A DNA stretch of 19,469 bases from an uncultured Lachnospiraceae bacterium (GTDB lineage Bacteria > Bacillota > Clostridia > Lachnospirales > Lachnospiraceae), in NCBI GenBank assembly GCA_934371475.1, contig CAKRNX010000031.1, positions 1 to 19,469 on the forward strand. The letters run 5' to 3'. Every line of letters starts with the position of its first letter. The first letter of the stretch is position 1. The position numbers and the translations under genes are program-made. The notes beneath the pieces were generated by a model. It made no database searches, had not been told where the DNA came from, and saw nothing but the letters and a program-made list of their open reading frames with translations. Below are positions 1-6,754 of the stretch, piece after piece.

Positions 1-1170
1 GAGCTTTACGGCGAAGAGCTGGTTAACAGCGTAACGAGGCTGGAGCAGTTTGCCTCATGCGCATTTGCCCATTTTGCGGCATACGGGCTGGAGCTGCAGG
101 AGAGAGAGACGTTTCATGTGCGTTCCGTAGATATTGGAACAGTGATTCACCGGGCGCTGGAACGTTTTTCAGAGAAGCTTGAGCGCAGCCGTTATACCTG
201 GTTTGATGTGCCCGATGAGGTGCGGGATCGTCTGATGGAGGCATCCGTAGAAGAGACGGTAGCTGATTATGGGGAAAAGCTGTTTTTTGACAGTGCCCGC
301 AGTCAGCATATGATAGACCGGATGAAGCGTATTCTGCGCCGTTCCGTATGGGCGCTGCATCAGCAGGTGCGGGCGGGAAGTTTTGTCCCGCGCGGGTTTG
401 AAGTGGCATTCCAGGCAGTGGAAGATCTCGAGGCGGTAAATATTGCGCTGAGCGGACAGGAAAAGATGCGGCTGAAGGGAAGGATCGACAGAGTGGATGT
501 GTGCGAGGATGAGACGGCAGTCTATGTGAAAGTCGTAGATTACAAGTCAGGCAATACGTCGTTCGATCTGGTGTCTCTCTACTACGGACTGCAGCTGCAG
601 CTGGTTGTTTACCTGAATGCGGCGATGGAGATGGAGAAAAGGCTTCATCCTGACAAGCAGGTGATTCCTGCAGGCATTTTTTATTACCGTGTCAAAGATC
701 CTATGCTTGACGGAAGTCGGGAGCAGACGCCGGAGGAGATTAATCAGGAGATACTGAAGAAGCTGCGAATGGATGGAATTGTCAACAGTGATCCGGGAGT
801 GATTGATCGCCTGGATCGGGACTGCGGCAGTTCTTCCAGCGTGATTCCTGCCGGCCGGAAAGCGGACGGATCGCTGAGTGCGCTCTCGAGCGCGGCTTCC
901 ACAGAGCGCCTGGACGAATTGTCCGATTTTGTGCAGGGTAAACTGCAGACTCTGGGGAAAGAAATTCTGTCCGGCAAAATCAGTGCGCATCCTTATCGGA
1001 GAAAACAGAGAAAAGCCTGTGATTACTGCGTATTTTCCGATCTCTGCGGGTTTGATCCGGGACTGCCGGGAGCAAAGTACAAGGAACTTGCAGATATGGA
1101 CAGAGAGCAGGTATGGGCAAAGATAGAAGAGGAAGAACAGGAACAGGGTGAAGAAAATACGGAAATATAA
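1..1170 (+). CDS. addB: AddB, ATP-dependent helicase/deoxyribonuclease subunit B (3' part; 5' end outside window)
   Basis: This is the C-terminal 389 residues of AddB, the partner of AddA in the double-strand-break resection nuclease that prepares ends for RecA. The reading frame is already open at base 1, so the gene begins upstream; the GTG at 118 is internal. The fragment covers the nuclease domain. It shows the AddB-like start of that domain (VTRLEQFASCAFAHFAAYGL), the IGTVIHRALE histidine, GRIDRVD, the catalytic VVDYKSG and a following QLQLVVY helix. One cysteine lies near the start (FASCAF) and a C-x2-C-x5-C group near the end (ACDYCVFSDLCGF). Together these are the four ligands of the Fe-S cluster that staples this domain in AddB. 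The family is normally about 1100-1200 residues. Unusually, addA does not follow directly but lies three genes downstream. The gene ends in a TAA, with a purine-rich spacer before the next gene. Confidence 0.95.
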   Translation, partial: ELYGEELVNSVTRLEQFASCAFAHFAAYGLELQERETFHVRSVDIGTVIHRALERFSEKLERSRYTWFDVPDEVRDRLMEASVEETVADYGEKLFFDSARSQHMIDRMKRILRRSVWALHQQVRAGSFVPRGFEVAFQAVEDLEAVNIALSGQEKMRLKGRIDRVDVCEDETAVYVKVVDYKSGNTSFDLVSLYYGLQLQLVVYLNAAMEMEKRLHPDKQVIPAGIFYYRVKDPMLDGSREQTPEEINQEILKKLRMDGIVNSDPGVIDRLDRDCGSSSSVIPAGRKADGSLSALSSAASTERLDELSDFVQGKLQTLGKEILSGKISAHPYRRKQRKACDYCVFSDLCGFDPGLPGAKYKELADMDREQVWAKIEEEEQEQGEENTEI

Positions 1171-1236
1171 GAACCGTGAGAGAAGGATAAGAGAGAAAAG
1201 AGAAATAAGAGAAATAAGAAAGAAGGGAATTGAGAT
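1171..1236 (+). repeat. Purine-rich spacer with a 9-bp tandem direct repeat
   Basis: The spacer between addB and the transporter is almost entirely A and G on the + strand. It contains AGAAATAAG twice in tandem (1201-1209 and 1210-1218), followed by the AAGAAGGG ribosome binding site (about 1219-1227) of the next gene. No hairpin or promoter was recognised, so the flanking genes are probably co-transcribed. Such a tract may keep the leader unstructured, but that is inference. Confidence 0.45.
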
Positions 1237-2403
1237 ATGATATCGCTGCTCAGTAAATGGTTGATCAGAGATTATAAAAAGACAGAGGATCCCGGTGTGC
1301 GGCAGGCATATGGCATGCTGTGCGGCGCAGTGGGGATTTGCCTGAATATTCTGCTGTTTGCCGGAAAATTTCTGGCGGGATTTCTCAGCCATTCAGTGGC
1401 GATTACGGCAGATGCATTCAACAACCTGTCGGATGCGGGATCCTCTCTGATTACGCTGGTGGGATTTAAGATGGCGGGTCAGAAGCCGGATACGGATCAT
1501 CCGTTCGGACACGGCAGGATTGAATATGTGTCGGGGCTGCTGGTCTCATTTATTATTCTGATGATGGGAGTAGAGCTGTTTCAGTCTTCTGTGGAGAAGA
1601 TCCTGCACCCTGGGGAAGTGGATGCATCTTTTGCTGTGCTTCTGATCCTTGTGCTTTCGATCTGCGTCAAGATTTATATGTTTCTCTACAACCGCAGCAT
1701 CAGCCGCAGGATTGACAGTGCAGCCATGGATGCGACTTCAAGGGACAGTCTCAGTGACAGTCTGGCCACAGCGGCAGTGCTGTTGACTACACTGCTGGCG
1801 AAATATACGGGCGTTCAGATCGATGGCTGGTGCGGCGTGCTCGTGTCTGTGTTTGTGTGCGTGTCCGGATACGGAGCAGCGAAAGAGACGATCAATCCTC
1901 TGCTTGGACAGCGGCCGGATCCCGGCTTTGTGGAGAAAGTGCAGAAGATCATGCTCAGCTATCAGGAGCAGGGGATCCTGGGATACCATGATCTGGTGGT
2001 TCACAATTACGGACCGGGCAGAGTCATGCTGACTGTTCATGCGGAAGTACCGGCAGAGGAGGATATGATCCGGATACACAGTCTGATTGACGAGGTGGAA
2101 CACCGCCTCAAGACGGAACTCTCCTGCGATGCGGTGATTCATATGGACCCGGTTATGCGCCATGATCTGCGCACAGTAGAGCTGCGCGAACAGATAGCTG
2201 CGATCATTGATGGAATGGAAGGTAATGTGCAGTTTCATGATTTTCAGGTGGTGGACTGTCCGGATCACAGCAAGTTGGAATTTGATGTACTGGTTCCCTA
2301 TCAGTACAAGATGAGCGATGAGCAGATCCGGGAGTATATTCAGAGCCAGGTGAAAAAAATTTCTGCTTCCTATGAGGCAGTGATTACCATTGACAAGGGG
2401 TGA
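1237..2403 (+). CDS. Cation diffusion facilitator (CDF) family metal exporter, probably Mn/Fe type
   Basis: A 388-residue integral membrane antiporter expected to export a divalent metal from the cytoplasm in exchange for protons. The N-terminal half has the six-helix CDF domain. Helix 2 holds the signature ADAFNNLSDAGSS, followed by the loop DHPFGHGRIEY, and helix 5 holds ATSRDSLSDSLATAA. The transport site reads N-x3-D in helix 2 and D-x3-D in helix 5, instead of D-x3-D plus H-x3-D of Zn exporters such as YiiP. That pattern is associated with manganese or iron exporters (MntE/MneP-like); the metal is inferred. The cytoplasmic end looks like two tandem copies of the ferredoxin-like C-terminal domain (about residues 215-303 and 308-388), longer than the usual single copy. 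The ATG at 1237 follows AAGAAGGG at a good distance. The stop lies 4 bases before the next start, so this gene sits in an operon with its downstream neighbours. Confidence 0.9.
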   Translation: MISLLSKWLIRDYKKTEDPGVRQAYGMLCGAVGICLNILLFAGKFLAGFLSHSVAITADAFNNLSDAGSSLITLVGFKMAGQKPDTDHPFGHGRIEYVSGLLVSFIILMMGVELFQSSVEKILHPGEVDASFAVLLILVLSICVKIYMFLYNRSISRRIDSAAMDATSRDSLSDSLATAAVLLTTLLAKYTGVQIDGWCGVLVSVFVCVSGYGAAKETINPLLGQRPDPGFVEKVQKIMLSYQEQGILGYHDLVVHNYGPGRVMLTVHAEVPAEEDMIRIHSLIDEVEHRLKTELSCDAVIHMDPVMRHDLRTVELREQIAAIIDGMEGNVQFHDFQVVDCPDHSKLEFDVLVPYQYKMSDEQIREYIQSQVKKISASYEAVITIDKG

Positions 2404-2407
2404 TAAA

Positions 2408-2632
2408 ATGGCAGTGAGATTGAATGAAAACAAAGAGCTGGTGGCAAAAATAAAAGAAGGACTCAAAAAGAAGGGAGGTTACTGTCCCTGCCGTCTGGAA
2501 AGGACGGAGGATACGAAATGTATCTGCAGAGAATTCAGGGAGCAGATGAAAGATCCGGACTTTGAGGGATATTGCCACTGTATGCTTTATTATAAAGAAA
2601 AGGAGAGACATAGCGATGAAAAAAGTAACTGA
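2408..2632 (+). CDS. Ferredoxin:thioredoxin reductase catalytic (beta) subunit-like protein
   Basis: A 74-residue protein with the six-cysteine signature of the ferredoxin:thioredoxin reductase catalytic chain: CPC at 26-28, CIC at 38-40 and CHC at 56-58. In the plant and cyanobacterial enzyme these residues bind a 4Fe-4S cluster and form the neighbouring redox disulfide that reduces thioredoxin. The next gene encodes thioredoxin and overlaps this one by 17 bases, which supports a direct electron-transfer pair. No variable (FtrV) subunit is encoded nearby. The ATG at 2408 is preferred over an upstream TTG at 2390, because AGGGG sits 7 bases ahead of it and the TTG lies inside the previous gene. 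The cysteine spacing (x9 then x15) differs from the x16 then x8 of the plant-type enzyme, while the total span is the same. Function is inferred from the motif and the neighbour. Confidence 0.85.
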   Translation: MAVRLNENKELVAKIKEGLKKKGGYCPCRLERTEDTKCICREFREQMKDPDFEGYCHCMLYYKEKERHSDEKSN

Positions 2633-2921
2633 GAGCACATTTGAAGATGTTGTTTTAAAATCAGAAAAACCTGTTCTGGTGGATTTTTGGGCAGAATGGT
2701 GCGGCCCCTGCAGTATGATGGCACCGGTGCTGGAACAGCTGGATCAGGCGCGGGACGATATTGAGATTGCCAAAGTTAACGTGGACGAGGAGATGGGACT
2801 TGCCATGCAGTTCCGCATTGCCAGCATCCCGGCGCTGCTGCTGTTTAAGGACGGCCAGGTAGCGGGCAGAGCGATCGGATATATGTCAAAGGAGGAGCTG
2901 TGCGAGGCTCTGGGGATCTGA
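2616..2921 (+). CDS. trxA: Thioredoxin
   Basis: A 101-residue cytoplasmic thioredoxin that reduces protein disulfides. It has the classic VDFWAEWCGPC active site near residue 30 and the cis-proline loop IASIPALLLF about 40 residues later, and its length is normal for the family. The ATG at 2616 is chosen over an in-frame start at 2562. It follows AGGAGA (2601-2606) at a suitable distance, and the protein then begins at the usual point (MKKVTESTFEDVV). It starts inside the end of the reductase-like gene and ends 16 bases before addA. It is probably reduced by the protein encoded immediately upstream; no NADPH-dependent thioredoxin reductase gene is in view. Confidence 0.95.
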   Translation: MKKVTESTFEDVVLKSEKPVLVDFWAEWCGPCSMMAPVLEQLDQARDDIEIAKVNVDEEMGLAMQFRIASIPALLLFKDGQVAGRAIGYMSKEELCEALGI

Positions 2922-2937
2922 TATAAAGGAGCAGAGA

Positions 2938-5900
2938 ATGGAAAATCAGTGGACAGAGGAACAGCGGCAGGTCATTGGCCTGCGGGACTGCAATATGCTC
3001 GTGGCAGCGGCAGCAGGTTCCGGAAAGACTGCTGTTCTGGTGGAACGTATTATTTCCAGAATCCTTGATGAGAAGAAGCCGGTAGATATAGACCGGCTTC
3101 TTGTGGTTACATTTACAAATGCGGCGGCGGCGCAGATGCGAGAGCGTATCAGCAGGGAGCTGGAGCGCAGACTGGAGCAGCAGCCGGATCAGGTACATTT
3201 GCAGAGGCAGCTTACGCTGATCCATCATGCACAGATTACAACAATCCACAGTTTTTGTCTGGAGATAATCCGCAGTCATTTTGACAGGCTGTCCCTGGAT
3301 CCCGGATTCCGGATCGGCGATGAGGGAGAGTTAAAGCTGCTGCGTCAGGATGTGATCGGTCAGGTACTTGAGCAGGAGTATGAGACGGCAGATCCTGCCT
3401 TTATCAGGTTTTCGGAGAGTTTTGCGCCGGGGCGGACAGACAGCGGGCTGGAGGAAATCATTTTGCAGTATTATGATTTCTCCAGAGGATATCCCTGGCC
3501 GGAGCGGTGGAGAGAAAAGTGTCTGCGAACATATCTGCCGGAGAGCCGGGAGGCATTTTTTGACTCGGACTGGATCAGGGCGCTTGAAGAGCGGATCCGT
3601 CTGCTGCTTGCAGATCTGGAGAAAGATATTCTCTATGCCCTGCGGCTGACTGCACAGCCGGACGGCCCGTATATGTACCGGGAGACACTGGAAGCAGATC
3701 AAAGGATATTTGAGGGATTGGCAGAGTGCAGTGGCTATCAGGAGTATGCCGCATATTTTGCCGGAGGCATTTCCTGGAAAACGCTGTCCAGGAAAAAAGA
3801 TCCGGGAGTCAGCGAGGCAAAGCGGGAGCGTGTGAAACAGATCAGGGATCAGGTGAAAAAAGAACTCAAAAAGATGGAAAATGATTACTTTTTTGAGGAT
3901 CCGGACTGTATGCTGGAGGACATGGCGGCCTGCGCGCCGATGATTCGGGAGCTGAATGTGCTGGCAGAAAAGTTTGACCAGGCGTATGAGGCGGCGAAGG
4001 CAGACAAAAATCTTGTGGATTTCACGGATCTGGAACAGTATGCGCTGCAGGTGCTGGTCAGAGAAGAAGACGGAGCAGTCGTGCCTACGGACATTGCCGC
4101 AGAGTATGCGCAGTATTTTGAGGAAGTCATGATTGACGAGTATCAGGACAGTAATCTTGTGCAGGAAATTATGCTGGCGGCAGTTTCTGATCCGGCCAGG
4201 CATAACCGGTTTATGGTGGGAGATGTCAAGCAGAGCATTTATCGCTTCCGGCTGGCCAGACCGGAAATTTTCATGGAAAAATTTGAAAGCTACCGGAAAG
4301 AGGAGGGAGTGAACCGCAGAATCGACCTTCATAAAAACTTCAGAAGCAGACATCAGGTGCTGGATAGCGTAAACCTGATTTTCCGTCAGATTATGACAAA
4401 AACGCTTGGAGGTGTGGAGTATGATGACGATGCGGCGCTGTATGCGGGAGCGGTGTATCCGGAGGGTGGGAGCGAACCGTTTCTGGAGCCGGAGCTGTAT
4501 CTGCTGACAGGAGATCTCCCATCTGACGTGTCGGAGGAAGAACAGGAACATGACCAGAGACGGAGAGAAGCTATGGCGGCGGCAGAGCGGATCAGAGAGA
4601 TTGTGGGAACCGAACCGGTCTGGGATAAAGAAGAAAAATGCTACCGTCCGGCCCGCTACAGCGATGTGGTTGTCCTGTTGCGCACAGTGTCCGGATGGAG
4701 CGAGCAGTTTATGGAAGTGTTTAAGGAATACGGGATTCCGTGCTACAGCGGCACGGGTACAGGATATTTTTCAGCACTTGAGATCAAGACTGTACTGGCT
4801 TACCTCAAAGTGCTGGACAATCCCAGGCAGGACATTCCGCTGGCATCATCGCTGCGCTCGCCCATTGGCGGTCTGGATGATGAAGAACTGGCTGCTCTGC
4901 GGGCCGGCTGCCATGGGATGGACTTTTACACCTGCTGTGAGGAATATCTGCATCAGGAGGAACAGGAAGACACTGTGCTTTACCGAAAGCTGAAGCGTTT
5001 CTGGAAAATAACAGGGGAGCTTCGCGCCATGGCGGCTGGGACGCCCATGCATCAGCTGCTGTGGAGTGTGCTGGATATGACCGGATACGGAGATTATGCC
5101 AGTGCCATGCCGGGCGGCAGACAGAGAAAAGCTAACCTGGATATGCTGGTTGAGAAGGCGGCAGCTTATGAGTCAACCAGTTACCGCGGTCTGTTTCATT
5201 TTGTGCGCTATATTGAAAATCTGCAGAAATATGAGATTGATTACGGTGAAGCCAATATCAGCAGTGATGCGGAGGATACCGTACAGCTGATGAGTATTCA
5301 CAAGAGCAAGGGGCTGGAGTTCCCCATTGTGCTGTTGTGTGGTCTGGGCAAATCCTTTAATTTGCAGGACTCCAGAGGTGGTCTCGTGCTGCATCCGGAG
5401 CTGGGAGCGGGGTGCGACAGGATAGATCTGGATTATCGGGTTAAAATCCCGGTGCTGATGAAGAAAATGATCGCGCACCAGATCCGGGAAGAGAGTCTGG
5501 GCGAAGAGCTGCGAGTACTTTATGTGGCCATGACGAGAGCAGAGGAAAAATTGATTCTGATGGGGACGGTAAAAAGTCTGGAGGGAGCTGTCAGAGGATG
5601 GAGCAGAGAGCAGGAAAATGAGAGTCTGCATCTGACGTATTCCACGCTGACGGGAGCCGCCAGCTATCTGGACTGGATTATGCCGGCGCTGCTGCGGCAT
5701 CGCACGGGGGAAGCGTCTGGTATCGTTCCGGGATGGAGCATGGAGGCTCGCTGTCCGCTCTATGATGCGCCGGGGGGCTTTCGGATGACTCTGCTTGGCG
5801 GAAAACGGGAGCGGTCGGGCCGACTGGCGCAGCAGGAAGAAATCCTGCGCCGGAAAGAGGCATTTCTTGCGATAGATCCGGGAGAAGTGCAGGATCTGGC

Positions 5901-6618
5901 GACAGCGGAATATTTTGAACAGACGGCGGGGAAAAAGTATCCTTATGAAAAGAATCTGCGGATACCGGGAAAAGTATCAGTCTCTGAGCTGAAAAAGATG
6001 GCCTGGGAGCCGAGGGAAGAGAGCGTATGGCTCTGCGAACAGGCTGTGAGGGAAATTGTACCGGCAGTTCCGAAGTTTCTTCAGAAAGAGAAGCCGGCTG
6101 ATGGCGCCAGACGGGGAACCGTGTATCACAGGATACTGGAAAATCTGGATTTTGGCGCGGATTTTCATGGAAAGTTCATGGATTCTCAGTTGGAAACCAT
6201 GATTAATTGTGGTAAAATCCAAAAGGATGAATCAGAGCTGATTTCCAGGGGAAAATTAAACACATTTCTGAGATCAGAGCTGGCGCAGCGGATGAAGCGG
6301 GCAGCTGTGGAAAGATGTCTGTACCGGGAGCAGCCTTTTGTGCTTGGCGTTCCGGCCAGTCAGATCAGAGAAGAGTGGGATCCCGGGGAAGAGGTGCTGA
6401 TTCAGGGAATCATTGATGCGTACTTTTACGAGGACAGGGAGATTGTCCTGCTGGACTATAAGACGGACTATGTTCCGGGAGGCGATCCGGGAGTGCTGAT
6501 TGACCGTTACCGGATGCAGATGGACTGTTACCAGATGGCACTGGAGCGGCTTGCAGGCGTCCGCGTAAAAGAGAGATGGATTTATTCCTTTGGGCTTGGA
6601 CGGGCGATACCATTGTAA
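2938..6618 (+). CDS. addA: AddA, ATP-dependent helicase/nuclease subunit A
   Basis: A 1226-residue UvrD-type 3'-5' helicase with a RecB-family nuclease domain, close to the 1232 residues of Bacillus subtilis AddA, so full length. Motifs occur in order: Q motif WTEEQRQVI (5-13), Walker A AAGSGKT (25-31), motif Ia VTFTNAAAAQM, Walker B IDEYQD (about 397-402), motif III VGDVKQSIYRFR, LHKNFRSR, motif V LMSIHKSKGLEFP (about 784) and motif VI LYVAMTRAEEKL (about 860). The C-terminal nuclease has GTVYHRILE, GIIDAYF, the catalytic LLDYKTDYV (about 1172-1180) and QMDCYQMAL. With AddB it unwinds and degrades broken DNA ends until a Chi-like site is met. The ATG at 2938 follows AAGGAG (2926-2931). Three genes separate it from addB, whereas the two are usually adjacent. 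No terminator was recognised after it. Confidence 0.97.
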   Translation: MENQWTEEQRQVIGLRDCNMLVAAAAGSGKTAVLVERIISRILDEKKPVDIDRLLVVTFTNAAAAQMRERISRELERRLEQQPDQVHLQRQLTLIHHAQITTIHSFCLEIIRSHFDRLSLDPGFRIGDEGELKLLRQDVIGQVLEQEYETADPAFIRFSESFAPGRTDSGLEEIILQYYDFSRGYPWPERWREKCLRTYLPESREAFFDSDWIRALEERIRLLLADLEKDILYALRLTAQPDGPYMYRETLEADQRIFEGLAECSGYQEYAAYFAGGISWKTLSRKKDPGVSEAKRERVKQIRDQVKKELKKMENDYFFEDPDCMLEDMAACAPMIRELNVLAEKFDQAYEAAKADKNLVDFTDLEQYALQVLVREEDGAVVPTDIAAEYAQYFEEVMIDEYQDSNLVQEIMLAAVSDPARHNRFMVGDVKQSIYRFRLARPEIFMEKFESYRKEEGVNRRIDLHKNFRSRHQVLDSVNLIFRQIMTKTLGGVEYDDDAALYAGAVYPEGGSEPFLEPELYLLTGDLPSDVSEEEQEHDQRRREAMAAAERIREIVGTEPVWDKEEKCYRPARYSDVVVLLRTVSGWSEQFMEVFKEYGIPCYSGTGTGYFSALEIKTVLAYLKVLDNPRQDIPLASSLRSPIGGLDDEELAALRAGCHGMDFYTCCEEYLHQEEQEDTVLYRKLKRFWKITGELRAMAAGTPMHQLLWSVLDMTGYGDYASAMPGGRQRKANLDMLVEKAAAYESTSYRGLFHFVRYIENLQKYEIDYGEANISSDAEDTVQLMSIHKSKGLEFPIVLLCGLGKSFNLQDSRGGLVLHPELGAGCDRIDLDYRVKIPVLMKKMIAHQIREESLGEELRVLYVAMTRAEEKLILMGTVKSLEGAVRGWSREQENESLHLTYSTLTGAASYLDWIMPALLRHRTGEASGIVPGWSMEARCPLYDAPGGFRMTLLGGKRERSGRLAQQEEILRRKEAFLAIDPGEVQDLATAEYFEQTAGKKYPYEKNLRIPGKVSVSELKKMAWEPREESVWLCEQAVREIVPAVPKFLQKEKPADGARRGTVYHRILENLDFGADFHGKFMDSQLETMINCGKIQKDESELISRGKLNTFLRSELAQRMKRAAVERCLYREQPFVLGVPASQIREEWDPGEEVLIQGIIDAYFYEDREIVLLDYKTDYVPGGDPGVLIDRYRMQMDCYQMALERLAGVRVKERWIYSFGLGRAIPL

Positions 6619-6754
6619 AGCATGCCTGAAAATGACTTTTGATGAGCGATTAGTTTTGGTTTGCGAAAAGTGCTGACCGGGTGAAAACGGCGCAGTGACA
6701 GTGGGTAGGACAAATTGCCTGCAGGAACAGAGGAGGCAGACAGGGGTATCTAAT
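6619..6754. other. Intergenic region between addA and the YfhO-type gene
   Basis: This 136-base gap holds no hairpin with a T tract and no convincing -35/-10 pair. AGGAGG occurs at 6731-6736, 18 bases before the chosen ATG and so too far to be ideal. A weaker AGGGG (6742-6746) is better spaced and may be the functional site. Confidence 0.4.

Noticed and set aside
2562..2615. Earlier start for thioredoxin
   Set aside because: It would add 18 residues that are out-of-frame reading of the reductase-like gene. AGGAGA points to the ATG at 2616.
3331..4551. Long open frame on the minus strand opposite addA, and similar minus-strand frames opposite addB, yfhO-like and whiA genes
   Set aside because: Translations are rich in His, Cys, Arg and Leu with no recognisable motif, and lie opposite clearly conserved proteins. 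They are shadows of the coding strand.
6695..6754. Upstream GTG start for the YfhO-type gene
   Set aside because: No ribosome binding site precedes it, and the extra 20 residues look unlike a YfhO N-terminus. The ATG at 6755 begins a basic segment directly before the first membrane helix.
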